Assembly: GCF_025628965.1 (NCBI RefSeq)
Contig: NZ_JAOTEN010000003.1
Location: forward strand, 277,064 to 341,063
Length of the DNA: 64,000 nt
Reading direction: 5' to 3'
Source: Chryseobacterium gilvum
GTDB lineage: Bacteria; Bacteroidota; Bacteroidia; Flavobacteriales; Weeksellaceae
A program made the position numbers and the translations under genes. Of this stretch, positions 28,509 to 38,103 are shown in pieces (positions within the stretch are counted from its first letter, which is position 1; each line of letters begins with the position of its first letter). The notes under the pieces were generated by a model. That model did no database searches, was not told where the DNA came from, and worked only from the letters and a program-made list of their open reading frames with translations.

Positions 28509-29831
28509 CTATAATCTCTTATCTACCGTATGCTTTGGCAGTGCACCTTTTACATCATATATCAATCCGTCCGGCTTCAAATAGGCGATGAGGTCAAGAT
28601 TAAGAAACTCTTCATGAGCGACAGTAAGAATAATGGCATCAAACTTTTCTTTAATCATATCCTGGGAACCTACCATATGTATTCTATATTCCCGGTATAC
28701 TTCTTCCGTATCTGCCCACGGATCAAAAGTCACTACTTTTACGCCATATTCCTCTAAATTCTGAATTACATCAATCGCTTTTGAATTACGGATATCCGGA
28801 CAGTTTTCTTTAAAAGTAATGCCTAAATTCAATATTTTTGCTTCTTTAATCTTGATGTCTTTCTTGATCATCAATTTGATTACCTGAGAAGCCACGAACG
28901 ATCCCATTGAATCATTAAGCCTTCTTGCTGCCAAAATAAGCTCTGAATAATATCCTATTTCCTGAGCTTTCTGTGCCAGATAAAAAGGATCTACTCCTAT
29001 GCAATGACCACCGACCAAACCTGGCTTGAAGGGCAGAAAGTTCCATTTGGTTCCTGCAGCTTCTAAAACGTCATGCGTATCAATATTCATTAACGAAAAT
29101 ATTTTTGCCAATTCATTAATAAATGCAATATTAATATCGCGTTGCGAGTTTTCAATAACTTTTGATGCTTCCGCCACTTTGATGGTCGGTGCCAAATGTG
29201 TCCCTGCAGTAATTACAGATTTATAAAGATTATCCACTTCTTTGCCTATCTCCGGGGTTGAGCCTGATGTTACCTTTAAAATCTTTTCTACCGTGTGTAA
29301 TTTATCTCCCGGATTGATTCTTTCCGGGGAATACCCCACATAAAAATCTTTATTAAATAGCAACCCAGAAACTTTTTCCAGAACCGGTACACATTCTTCC
29401 TCCGTTACTCCGGGATATACTGTAGATTCGTAAATAACAATATCTCCTTGTTTCAATACTTTTCCAACTGTTTCACTTGCTTTGTAAAGTGGTGTGAGAT
29501 CAGGATGATTATGTTTATCAACCGGTGTGGGAACGGTAATGATAAAAACATTTGCATTTTTTATATCTTCAAGTTCTGAAGTACAAAACAGGCCTTTGTT
29601 AATATTTTCGGAAACAGATCCCGTATTTTCAAACGGATTTTTTTTAATTAATACTTCCTGTAATATATGATCCTCTATCTCTAAGGTGGTATCCTTTCCA
29701 TTGTTCAATTCGGCAATTCTGCCTTGGCTAATGTCAAATCCCACTACGGAATATTGAGTGGCAAATAAGCGTGCTAAAGGCAAACCTACGTATCCTAAGC
29801 CCACTACTGCAATGTTGTGTTTTTTATTCAT
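28509..29831 (-). CDS. Nucleotide-sugar 6-dehydrogenase (TviB/WbpO-like UDP-HexNAc dehydrogenase)
   Basis: 440 residues of the UDP-glucose/GDP-mannose dehydrogenase family. It has NAD motif GLGYVGLPLA at 11-20, IYESTVYPGVTEEECVPVLE near 133, and the catalytic Cys 277 in GLVGGHCIGVDPFYLAQKA. The second NAD domain has LNLGITFKENCPDIRNSKAI. It oxidises the C6 of a UDP-N-acetylhexosamine to the uronic acid. The motif set resembles TviB/WbpO (UDP-GlcNAc or UDP-GalNAc) more than Ugd. It gives the locus A glycan an acidic sugar. Confidence 0.87.
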   Translation of the reverse strand: MNKKHNIAVVGLGYVGLPLARLFATQYSVVGFDISQGRIAELNNGKDTTLEIEDHILQEVLIKKNPFENTGSVSENINKGLFCTSELEDIKNANVFIITVPTPVDKHNHPDLTPLYKASETVGKVLKQGDIVIYESTVYPGVTEEECVPVLEKVSGLLFNKDFYVGYSPERINPGDKLHTVEKILKVTSGSTPEIGKEVDNLYKSVITAGTHLAPTIKVAEASKVIENSQRDINIAFINELAKIFSLMNIDTHDVLEAAGTKWNFLPFKPGLVGGHCIGVDPFYLAQKAQEIGYYSELILAARRLNDSMGSFVASQVIKLMIKKDIKIKEAKILNLGITFKENCPDIRNSKAIDVIQNLEEYGVKVVTFDPWADTEEVYREYRIHMVGSQDMIKEKFDAIILTVAHEEFLNLDLIAYLKPDGLIYDVKGALPKHTVDKRL

Positions 29832-29856
29832 TTTTTTTCATCTCTGTCTAATAAAG

Positions 29857-32232
29857 CTATCTATTGAATAGTTTGCTTATAAAAGATTTTTTACTATGTC
29901 CTGCTCCATAGCCGTACCCATATTTATAGCCGTACCCATAACCGCTATGGATTCTGTTTACATCATTCAGAATGAAACCAACATTTTTAAGTTTCTTTTC
30001 TCTAATCTGTTTGTTGGCAAATTCTATAAGCTCTTTTTCTGTGTAGCCGGATCTTGTAACATATACTGTGAGATCGGCAATGTCTGCAATAAGGAAAGAA
30101 TCTGTTACCAACATTAAAGGAGCAGTATCTAATATAATATAATCATATAAGGGTTTCAGACTTTCAACCAATTCATCATATCTTCCGTTGGATAACAATT
30201 CTGTAGGATTTGGAGTGATCGCACCAGAATAAATAACATCACAATGCGGGTTGAATGATGTGGTATGAATAATTTCAGATACTTTTATCTGATCGTCATA
30301 CATGAATTCTGATAACCCTACCAATCCTCTACGGCTTTCATTATATCTTTGAAGCTGTGGGTTTCTAATATCCGAGCCAATAATAACTACTTTTTTACGT
30401 GGGGTAGCTAATGTTAATGCCAGATTCACAGAAGTAAATGTTTTTCCTTCTCCTTTAACGGTTGAAGTAACAAGAACCACATGCCCTTTTTTGTTTTTGG
30501 GCAACATGAAATTAACATTGGTAATGAGAATCCGGAATGCTTCTGCTAATGGAGACTGATCATTAATCACCACAAGTTCAGGCTCGCCTTTTTCCAATGA
30601 TGGTAATTCTGCAATAACCGGAGCTGCTTCTGAGAGCTTTTCCAAATCATGTTTGGATTTGATTTTATTATTGAACAGCTCCATTAAATAAATAATGATA
30701 AGCGGAACCAAAATACCGGCAATCAGAGCTCCTAGAAAAATCAACTGCCTTTTTGGTGAAACCGGGTTATACGAAGTTAAAGCATCATCTACGATTCTTG
30801 CTTTCGGGGCTGCAATGGCAAGTGAAATAGCTGCTTCTTCTCTTTTTTGCAATAAAAGCAAATAAAGCTGTTCTTTAATGTTCTGCTGTCTTTCAATACT
30901 TCTGAACAATTTTTCCTGTACAGGTATTTTTGATATTCTGCCGGATAATTTATTTTGCTCCCCTTGTATCGCATTTCTGCTAATTTCCAATGAAGATCTA
31001 CTTTTGTCCAAACTTTGCTGAACAACATTACGCATGCTGTTGATCTGTCTTGTAAGATCCTGTACCACAGGGTTTGTATTGGTGGAATTTTCCAGCAAAC
31101 GGCTTCTTTCTACGACGAGCTGATTGTAGGTTGCTATTTCAGCAGATGTACCAGAATCAGCCAACCCTACATTTAAAGGGAGCACCTGATAACTGCCTTG
31201 TCTGTTTAGATAACCTATTAAACTTCTTATCAATTCCAGTTGAGATTCAACCTCTAGCTGTTTCTTGCGGGTATCCATAGAGTTTTCCAGCGAAAGAGTG
31301 GCTTCTGTCTGAATATCAGCAATGTTATTTTTAACCTTAAATTCTTCTTTTTCTGTTTCTACTCTGCCCAACTCATTCCCAATGATATTGATTCTCTCAT
31401 TAATAAACGCAGCTGTTTTCTGAGACTCAGAATTTTTATCTAAAATGGCTTCACGATTGTAATTTACTGCCAAACGATTCAGGATGTCTTCCGCTTTTTC
31501 AGGAATTGTATAATTGAGACTTATCCGCAAAACGGTAGCATTTTCCTGTATCAGATTTACATTCAACTGAGATAAAAGAGAGATCGCTCTATTCATCCCT
31601 GACATGAACTGTAATCTGTATTCTTTACTGTCTGAATTAGAATTAAAACTAGGATTTTTCTGAAACATGATAACGCCAAACGGCATGGCCAAAGCTTTAT
31701 CGAATGAAGTTTCTATCGGCTTTGCAAAACCTTCTGACTCTATAATAACCCTATTTCCTTTTATCTTTGCAATAACCTCTTTACCAGGATATTGACCTTT
31801 ATTCTTTTCACTGATGACCCGTACCAAAAACGGGGCCGCTTCTTTATACAATTCTGTGTCTTTAAGCTGCCCTTTTGAATAAACATTGGTTTCCAGTCCC
31901 AATTCTCTTACCACTGACAGCATCAGTTTTTTAGATTTGAAAATTTCAATTTCATTATCGACAGAATTGGTTCCCATTCCCCCAATGCCACCTATTTCGG
32001 AAATTACCGACATTTCGGGTTGAGAAGAAGAAGATTTTTTCACCTCTTTGATCAATAACGTTGATTCCGTTTTATAAACGGGTATGCTATACCGCAAAAA
32101 AAACCAAGCAGCAAAAACTGCTATTACTGCCCCTAAAACGATAAAATACCAACGATATAAATAAGGCTTCAGTATTTCTCTAATATTTATTGACTGTTCT
32201 TGCGTCTGTTCTTGTGTTTGGTTCTGATCCAC
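29857..32232 (-). CDS. wzc: Wzc-type co-polymerase / tyrosine autokinase (locus A)
   Basis: 791 residues, with the same layout as the locus B copy. A Wzz domain lies between helices near 35 and 500. A BY-kinase follows with Walker [20 protein letters not shown], Walker A' [12 protein letters not shown] and Walker [15 protein letters not shown]. The C-terminal tail holds six tyrosines in [15 protein letters not shown]. It regulates chain length and export with Wza, which is the adjacent gene. The start is a GTG at 32232. No dedicated Wzb phosphatase is visible nearby. Confidence 0.93.
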   Translation of the reverse strand: MDQNQTQEQTQEQSINIREILKPYLYRWYFIVLGAVIAVFAAWFFLRYSIPVYKTESTLLIKEVKKSSSSQPEMSVISEIGGIGGMGTNSVDNEIEIFKSKKLMLSVVRELGLETNVYSKGQLKDTELYKEAAPFLVRVISEKNKGQYPGKEVIAKIKGNRVIIESEGFAKPIETSFDKALAMPFGVIMFQKNPSFNSNSDSKEYRLQFMSGMNRAISLLSQLNVNLIQENATVLRISLNYTIPEKAEDILNRLAVNYNREAILDKNSESQKTAAFINERINIIGNELGRVETEKEEFKVKNNIADIQTEATLSLENSMDTRKKQLEVESQLELIRSLIGYLNRQGSYQVLPLNVGLADSGTSAEIATYNQLVVERSRLLENSTNTNPVVQDLTRQINSMRNVVQQSLDKSRSSLEISRNAIQGEQNKLSGRISKIPVQEKLFRSIERQQNIKEQLYLLLLQKREEAAISLAIAAPKARIVDDALTSYNPVSPKRQLIFLGALIAGILVPLIIIYLMELFNNKIKSKHDLEKLSEAAPVIAELPSLEKGEPELVVINDQSPLAEAFRILITNVNFMLPKNKKGHVVLVTSTVKGEGKTFTSVNLALTLATPRKKVVIIGSDIRNPQLQRYNESRRGLVGLSEFMYDDQIKVSEIIHTTSFNPHCDVIYSGAITPNPTELLSNGRYDELVESLKPLYDYIILDTAPLMLVTDSFLIADIADLTVYVTRSGYTEKELIEFANKQIREKKLKNVGFILNDVNRIHSGYGYGYKYGYGYGAGHSKKSFISKLFNR

Positions 32233-32256
32233 TATAAAATTGGTATAAAATAAAAA

Positions 32257-33066
32257 TTAATTTCTTGTAAAGGCAAGAATTCCCAGTGTTATTGAAGCAA
32301 TAACTGAAGCAACGGAAATGTACAATCCTATATTTGGATCTATTCTTGCAGATTTCTCTCTATTGGAATTGGGCTGAACATAAATGATATCATTTTGTTT
32401 CAGATAATAGTATGGTGAATTGATAAATTGGGCACTGGTAAGGTCTATCCTGTCTTTGGTCATCTGACCGTCAACAGTTCTCACAATTAACACATTATTT
32501 CTGAGTCCGAAAGCAGTCAAATCACCTGCCATTCCCAAAGCTCCCAATATAGTACTGTTTCCATCCGGAATAACATAGGTTCCCGGCTTGTTTACTTCTC
32601 CTAAAACAGAAACTTTAAAATTGATTAACTTAATATCAACTATAGGGTTCTTTACGTAGCTGCTGATTAAATCCGCAACTTTTAATCTGAACGATTCTAC
32701 ATTTTCATTTTTGGTATTGATTTTTCCGATCTGCGGAAAAATGATATTATTATCTAAATCTACTGTATATGTGGGGCCGCTTGAAGGAACCTGCTGAAAT
32801 TGTGCATTCCCAGCTGCTGCAGAATATTGAGCTACTGTTGCGGTAGAAGAATAATTTTGATTAAATGGTTTTACAACATCCATATCTTTTGCAGTAACCG
32901 TAATGATCATCTGATCACCAGGCTGTAATGTACTTCTGCTATTGATAATTGAATTTTCTAGTGCTACACTTTCGATATCTTTCATATAAGAAATCTCCTG
33001 TTTAGCGGTACATGAAAAGACGGTCAGACTCAATGCTGCGTACACAAAATATTTTTTTAAAATCAT
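32257..33066 (-). CDS. wza: Wza-type polysaccharide export lipoprotein
   Basis: 269 residues. A lipoprotein signal peptide ends in LSLTVFSC with Cys 19. The polysaccharide-export domain follows (STLQPGDQMIITVTAKD), then a SLBB-like domain (VSVLGEVNKPGTYVIPDGNS). A C-terminal helix near 245-265 may span the outer membrane. It forms the outer-membrane channel working with Wzc. It has its own promoter-like element upstream. Confidence 0.92.
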   Translation of the reverse strand: MILKKYFVYAALSLTVFSCTAKQEISYMKDIESVALENSIINSRSTLQPGDQMIITVTAKDMDVVKPFNQNYSSTATVAQYSAAAGNAQFQQVPSSGPTYTVDLDNNIIFPQIGKINTKNENVESFRLKVADLISSYVKNPIVDIKLINFKVSVLGEVNKPGTYVIPDGNSTILGALGMAGDLTAFGLRNNVLIVRTVDGQMTKDRIDLTSAQFINSPYYYLKQNDIIYVQPNSNREKSARIDPNIGLYISVASVIASITLGILAFTRN

Positions 33067-33082
33067 TTTTTATAAATTTTCA

Positions 33083-33111
33083 CAAAAATAGGATTATATT
33101 TTTTAAACAAA
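33083..33111 (-). promoter_or_regulatory. Bacteroidetes-type promoter upstream of wza
   Basis: On the minus strand TTTG (33108-33111) is followed after 17 bases by TATTTTTG (33083-33090). This fits the -33/-7 pair of the Bacteroidetes primary sigma factor. It lies 17 bases before the wza start. It would allow wza and the genes after it to be transcribed independently of the dehydratase gene. Confidence 0.55.
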
Positions 33112-33166
33112 AATATATTTTTTAACGTTTAATTATTATGGCTTTTACTGAATTCAACTTATATCA

Positions 33167-35143
33167 TCAATCAATATTTGTTGTAACGATATTATCTACC
33201 GAATCATCCTGCTTTTTATCCAACACTTCAAACTCAGAATTATTACTAATAAACTCAGGAACAATATTTTTCAATAATCTTACAACCTGTAGCTTATCTC
33301 TTTTTACAGCAGATTTTATAATTTGCTGGCATAAAATTTCCACTTCTTCAAATCCCATCAGCGGATCTTTAGAAATCATAATTTTCTCGTGGTGTGTAGG
33401 AACGGTAGTAGAATTGTTACTTAAAAGCTCTTCATATAATTTTTCTCCCGGTCGTAACCCGATAAATTTTATTTTAATATCAACGTCCGGTGCATATCCA
33501 GATAATTTAATCATTCTTTTCGCAAGGTCTAAAATTTTAACAGGCTCTCCCATATCAAAAACATAGATTTCCCCTCCTTTTCCCATGGTTCCTGCCTGAA
33601 GCACTAATTCACAGGCTTCCGGAATGGTCATGAAATAGCGTATAATATCTGGATGTGTAATGGTAACAGGTCCTCCTTTTTCTATCTGCTTACGGAAATG
33701 AGGAATGACAGATCCGTTTGAACCTAATACATTTCCAAAACGCGTAGTAATAAATTTGGTGGTATTGCCTTCAGAATTCTGCAGCGACTGTACAAATAAT
33801 TCGGCAACACGCTTTGAAGCTCCCATTACATTGGTAGGATTTACTGCTTTATCTGTAGAAACCATTACAAAACGATTGACCTTGTATTTTCTGGAAAGCA
33901 TTGCCACATTCTTAGTCCCTAGAATATTGACAAAAATAGCCTCATGTGGATTTTCTTCAATTAAAGGCACATGTTTATATGCAGCCGCATGATACACCAT
34001 TGAAAAATTATAGGTTTCGAAAAGCTTTTCAAGACGGTAATTATTGGAGATGTCAGCAAGAACAAATTTGAATTTCTGCTCCGGAAATTTTTCCAGAAGC
34101 TCTAATTCAAGTTCATAAAGAGGTGATTCTGCCTGATCAAGAACCACAATAAGCGATGGGCTGAATTGTGACACCTGCCTTACAATTTCGCTTCCGATTG
34201 AACCGGCTCCCCCGGTTACCAGAACATTTCTTTCGGAGTGCCTGCTTTTTACTTCTAAACTCTCAATTTTGATAGGTCTTCTATTCAGCAAATCTTCAAT
34301 CTGAAGCTGACGAATCCCTCCAACAAGATCAGAATCTCTCATTTTACTGAGTGTGGGTGCCTTTAAAATTTTTAATCCTTTATCCAAAGCCAAAGTCATC
34401 CATTCCTCCAGCTCTCTTTTGCCCATTATTTCTTTAATGATAAGCACAGCATCAAAACGGCTTATTAATTTTTCATTTTTAAAAAAATGCTCACTATTAT
34501 AAATTTTATGACCCAGCAATATCGCTTTATTTGAATCTGATCTTTTGGTAAGAAAACCTTCTAATCGGTAAGGATAATTAGGATTATGCATAATTGCCCT
34601 GGCTAAAGATACGGAAGCGTCTCCCACTCCTACTACCGCAACCCTTACTTTGGTTGAAGATCCTTTAAAATCTATCAAAATATTAAAAAACTGCTTGGTA
34701 AACATTCTGAAAAAAAACATTAAAGTAACCGAAATAAAGAAATACAGAAAAAGATTAGGATAGAGATAGAGCGGTTTTCCTAGCCAGATTTCGGTTCCGT
34801 AATTAAATAGGGTAATTGCGATCAGAGTGCTTCCTGAAGATAAAACAATCTTAAAAAAATCGAAAAAAGTAGAGTGTCTTATAATCCCTGCATAGGTTTT
34901 AAATACGAACATAAACAAAACATTCACCGCCACAATAATTAACGTATTTTCGGTACTGTATTGCGGAAAATTATTTTTTACGTGAAGCTTTTGTAAGAAA
35001 AAATCAGCCAGTAAGATAGAGAAGACAATGATCAAAACATCAAGTAAAATAACCAGCCATCTCGGAATATATCTCAATTCTGTGATTTTCACAATGTTAT
35101 CGCCGTTGTAAAGCGCACTAAAAGCATCATAGAGCTTCTTCAT
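33167..35143 (-). CDS. pglF: Membrane-bound UDP-GlcNAc 4,6-dehydratase (PglF/WbpM/CapD family)
   Basis: 658 residues, full PglF/WbpM length. Four N-terminal membrane helices span about 30-140, followed by a CoA-binding-like Rossmann domain (VRVAVVGVGDASVSLARAI). The SDR catalytic domain starts near 310 with NVLVTGGAGSIGSEIVRQVS. The active region MVSTDKAVNPTNVMGASKRV has the Met-x3-Lys form of this family. It makes UDP-2-acetamido-2,6-dideoxy-alpha-D-xylo-4-hexulose, the substrate of the PglE-like enzyme at the far end of the locus. It is the first gene of locus A. Confidence 0.92.
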   Translation of the reverse strand: MKKLYDAFSALYNGDNIVKITELRYIPRWLVILLDVLIIVFSILLADFFLQKLHVKNNFPQYSTENTLIIVAVNVLFMFVFKTYAGIIRHSTFFDFFKIVLSSGSTLIAITLFNYGTEIWLGKPLYLYPNLFLYFFISVTLMFFFRMFTKQFFNILIDFKGSSTKVRVAVVGVGDASVSLARAIMHNPNYPYRLEGFLTKRSDSNKAILLGHKIYNSEHFFKNEKLISRFDAVLIIKEIMGKRELEEWMTLALDKGLKILKAPTLSKMRDSDLVGGIRQLQIEDLLNRRPIKIESLEVKSRHSERNVLVTGGAGSIGSEIVRQVSQFSPSLIVVLDQAESPLYELELELLEKFPEQKFKFVLADISNNYRLEKLFETYNFSMVYHAAAYKHVPLIEENPHEAIFVNILGTKNVAMLSRKYKVNRFVMVSTDKAVNPTNVMGASKRVAELFVQSLQNSEGNTTKFITTRFGNVLGSNGSVIPHFRKQIEKGGPVTITHPDIIRYFMTIPEACELVLQAGTMGKGGEIYVFDMGEPVKILDLAKRMIKLSGYAPDVDIKIKFIGLRPGEKLYEELLSNNSTTVPTHHEKIMISKDPLMGFEEVEILCQQIIKSAVKRDKLQVVRLLKNIVPEFISNNSEFEVLDKKQDDSVDNIVTTNID

Positions 35144-35513
35144 TCAGCATTGGGTGTTTTATACATATTATCCGGCAAAGTTAATGATTATATTTACATT
35201 CTATATATTCTCTTAATATTTTTTTTATGTTAACAATAATACAAGTAATAAAATAAGCATCTTACGCTTTGAATAAAAAATATATCATTAGTTATTAACC
35301 ACTTACACTAAATATTACAAAAATAAAAAATGATTTAAAAAAAAGAAATTCATAATTATTCGGTGCAAATACCAAATTTATGTTATTTAAATTAAAAAGT
35401 ATTTATTAACTTTTAAAAGAAAATCTTTTATTTGACACTCTTTGATAACTCATTATAAACAACAACTCCTGACGCTTGTATCAGGAGTTGTATATTATGA
35501 TAAAAAATTGCTG
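35144..35513 (-). promoter_or_regulatory. Intergenic region with the locus A promoter motif TAACTTTG at 35176-35183
   Basis: A 370-base AT-rich gap. On the minus strand TAACTTTG matches TAnnTTTG 33 bases before the dehydratase start, so it probably begins the locus A transcript; a clear -33 box is not visible. The far end holds the terminator at 35462-35491. I see no coding sequence, repeat or RNA gene in the rest. Confidence 0.5.
35462..35491 (-). terminator. Hairpin terminator after the PID-tail protein gene
   Basis: An 11-bp perfect stem (ACAACTCCTGA / TCAGGAGTTGT) with an 8-base loop. It lies 22 bases after the stop of the gene at 35514-35750. The T tract on the minus strand is interrupted (TTGTTGTTT), so efficiency is uncertain. 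Confidence 0.65.
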
Positions 35514-35750
35514 CTATACCGCTGTCTTTTTTCTTTTTGCAAAAACGACGACCATTCCTATTGCCGTTAATAAAAGAACAGGAACATACTGATCGATAGG
35601 TGCTGCTGTAGGATCTCCGGGATTTCCGGGAAAAGTATCTCCTTCCGTTACTTCCGGCTCATCATAAACATATGAGTTTTCGGAAGATTGCTGCTGTGAA
35701 AAAGCTAAGCCTGAAAGTACAACCGAACCTATTATTAATATTTTTTTCAT
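35514..35750 (-). CDS. Small exported protein with a PID-type C-terminal sorting tail
   Basis: 78 residues. A signal peptide (MKKILIIGSVVLSGLAFS, then QQQSS) precedes a short acidic, Pro/Gly-rich middle. The C-terminus is APIDQY, a hydrophobic helix (VPVLLLTAIGMVVVF) and the basic tail AKRKKTAV. Motif-helix-basic end is the layout of CTERM sorting signals, and Pro-Ile-Asp tails are known to me in Flavobacteriia. It follows the T9SS protein gene by 6 bases. The function is unknown and the mature part is tiny. Confidence 0.75.
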   Translation of the reverse strand: MKKILIIGSVVLSGLAFSQQQSSENSYVYDEPEVTEGDTFPGNPGDPTAAPIDQYVPVLLLTAIGMVVVFAKRKKTAV

Positions 35751-35756
35751 TATTTA

Positions 35757-38030
35757 TTATTTAATTATTTTTTTAGAGTATTCTTTGCCTTCTGAAACTG
35801 CTTTTAAAATATACATTCCTTTAGCACTTACCGGGATACGGATCAGTTTTGAATTTGCTGTGATCTTTGTGATCATTCTTCCTGCTGCATCATATACTGT
35901 TACCGAATCAATATTTTTCGTATTTCTTACGACAAAATCCTCCCCGTCTCTATATACTTCAAGACCTGCTTTTTCTACTTCAGTGGTAGCAAGCACATTA
36001 AGCTTGTAAACGATTTCAAAACGTTCTGTAAATTCACCTGAATTAGCAGTAAAGCTATATGTTCCGTTTTGTAGATTGGTATAGGTTCCCGATACTTTAT
36101 CGTGAAGATAAACCGGCTGCCCTGCATTGAAAATCCCTTCTTTCTGAATAAGGCTGATCACAAAGTTTCCATTCTGGAAATACTTGTTACCCACTGGTAC
36201 CACATCATCAGTATCAAAACCTGCCTTCCCCTGGATCAATAATTTCTGAGCATCTGCCATCGTGTAGAATGCATCAGATCCTGTAGCGATTGCTTTAGAA
36301 TCATAATTATCAAAAGAATCAGAAGCCGGAGCCAAATATGCTACCGCTAAAGTATTGTTGGTATTGTATGAAGAATTGATTCTTAACCAGAATTTACCTT
36401 CCGTATTGTTGGTCGTCTTGTTAAAAAATGTTCCCGTAGTGGCAACTCTCATATCATTGGTAAAACTTAAAGATGTATCGGTAGGTGTTGCAAGGGTCTG
36501 AACAAAGAATCCCTGTCCTATATTGGCGCCATTTCCTGCAGGAGTAATTCCACTATTTGGTGCAGCAGCCCATGTTTGTGATAAAGCATTATACGTTGCA
36601 TATCCTATATTTACAGAAGTTGTCCCTCCTTGAGTCGTTACAGAATTACTGGTATTATCCCAAAAATAGAACGTACTGTTGATTCTTCCTGAATTTGCAT
36701 TGTAAAATGCTACCAAATCAAGATTTGAAGGGTAAGGGTTTCCAACAAGATTATGACCGCTTCCTGTAGTTGCTAACGTATACGTTTGTGCTCCGTTGTT
36801 AGGAGTTCCGATAAAAATACCGGAAGCTGCTGCAGCAGGAGTTTTGATAGAATATCCTTTCCCAACTACCGATGTGTTGGAAGTAGCGGTTACAAAATAA
36901 TCTGTCGCGGTGTTATATTCCGTGATAAATGAAGGAGTAAGCCCTGCACCATACATGGTAGCAAGATTCTGTGATGCTACCGGAGAAGACCAGAACGCGT
37001 ATTTATCCAATGCGCTTGCACCGTTTTTATTCACCGTAAATGTTCCTGTTCCAGAATATGTTCCTGCTGCAGTCTGAATTAAATTTCCACCGTCATTTAC
37101 TATAACTGCACCGTTATTGGTAAGATTACCGGTCGTAACGGTTTGTCCTGAGTTAATCGTTAATGTAAAACCTGAATTTACAATCAAAGTCTTTGCGGTA
37201 AATCCTGTTCCAGTGTAATTATCATTAATAGCAGCATTTAATGTAGATGATGGCGTTCCATTAGACCATGTCGTACCGTTCCATACAGTTATATTTGATC
37301 CGCTATAAATTTTCAAATTATCAATATCCACATTTGCTGTTCCATTAGAAATAACAAATTTAAAATCTGTTAAGCTTTGTGTTGCGGTCGTTGCAGGGAG
37401 CGAAGTTAATGCTTTTGTGGTTCCAACCCATAAATCAGCCTCATCATTAGATAGTGTACCTACAGTATTGTCAGGCGCAAGATAGAATGCTGTCGCCCCT
37501 GTGTTGTTTATTACCCAAAAAATATTTTGAGTACCACTGAAAACTGAAGAATTTAATGATCCGCCAATGTCTCTCAACGAAAAGCTGCCATTGGTAGCTG
37601 TTAAATTTAAACCAAGTCTGGAATGCACAATTGAATTAGCTTCTGTACTATTGCCGGTTGTAAAAGCTGAACCAATCTGCCAAGTAGCCGCATTTGTAAC
37701 AGCAGCTGTATTATTTGAAACTGCTAAGTCAAACTGATAAATCATCAATTGAGGGGTTGGTGTAAGATCTGTCGTTCTTGTATATGCACCAGCATTACCG
37801 GTTCTTGCAAATCTTAATTTCCCACCATTAATACTAAGTACAGTTCCACTTCCCGAAGTACTAATTGCATTAAATTGCCCAGAGTTTGGAGTTGTAGCGG
37901 AAACATAGGAACTAACAGTAGAAGAAGAATTAAAATCTTGTTCAAAAATTTGTGCCCAGCCCGATATTGAGAATAAAGCCATCAAGAACGTCATTGACGC
38001 CTTTGATACATGTTGTAATTTTAAATTCAT
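35757..38030 (-). CDS. Secreted T9SS type A sorting-domain protein
   Basis: About 757 residues from ATG 38030, which gives a proper signal peptide ending at about SGWAQ; a longer frame to 38114 does not. The body is rich in Thr, Asn and Ser and in short beta-repeat-like segments, probably a surface adhesin or beta-sandwich protein (an N-terminal lectin/LamG-like segment is possible). The C-terminal 75 residues form a type A sorting domain (VYDAAGRMITKI, GMYILKAVSEGKEYSKKIIK). It should cross the outer membrane by the type IX system. Ligand unknown. Confidence 0.85.
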   Translation of the reverse strand: MNLKLQHVSKASMTFLMALFSISGWAQIFEQDFNSSSTVSSYVSATTPNSGQFNAISTSGSGTVLSINGGKLRFARTGNAGAYTRTTDLTPTPQLMIYQFDLAVSNNTAAVTNAATWQIGSAFTTGNSTEANSIVHSRLGLNLTATNGSFSLRDIGGSLNSSVFSGTQNIFWVINNTGATAFYLAPDNTVGTLSNDEADLWVGTTKALTSLPATTATQSLTDFKFVISNGTANVDIDNLKIYSGSNITVWNGTTWSNGTPSSTLNAAINDNYTGTGFTAKTLIVNSGFTLTINSGQTVTTGNLTNNGAVIVNDGGNLIQTAAGTYSGTGTFTVNKNGASALDKYAFWSSPVASQNLATMYGAGLTPSFITEYNTATDYFVTATSNTSVVGKGYSIKTPAAAASGIFIGTPNNGAQTYTLATTGSGHNLVGNPYPSNLDLVAFYNANSGRINSTFYFWDNTSNSVTTQGGTTSVNIGYATYNALSQTWAAAPNSGITPAGNGANIGQGFFVQTLATPTDTSLSFTNDMRVATTGTFFNKTTNNTEGKFWLRINSSYNTNNTLAVAYLAPASDSFDNYDSKAIATGSDAFYTMADAQKLLIQGKAGFDTDDVVPVGNKYFQNGNFVISLIQKEGIFNAGQPVYLHDKVSGTYTNLQNGTYSFTANSGEFTERFEIVYKLNVLATTEVEKAGLEVYRDGEDFVVRNTKNIDSVTVYDAAGRMITKITANSKLIRIPVSAKGMYILKAVSEGKEYSKKIIK

Positions 38031-38051
38031 ATAAATTATTTTTTCTGGTGA

Positions 38052-38059
38052 CAAAACTA
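38052..38059 (-). promoter_or_regulatory. Promoter-like -7 motif TAGTTTTG for the T9SS protein gene
   Basis: The minus strand reads TAGTTTTG 21 bases before ATG 38030, matching TAnnTTTG. This supports that start over the longer frame, whose first codons lie upstream of the motif. Confidence 0.45.
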
Positions 38060-38103
38060 TAAAATTTTCTCTGAAAAAACCAGAACTTAAAATTACATAA
38101 ATG

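Noticed and set aside
33138..33566. 142-residue plus-strand frame
   Set aside because: It is antisense to the 3' end of the dehydratase gene, with no family features.
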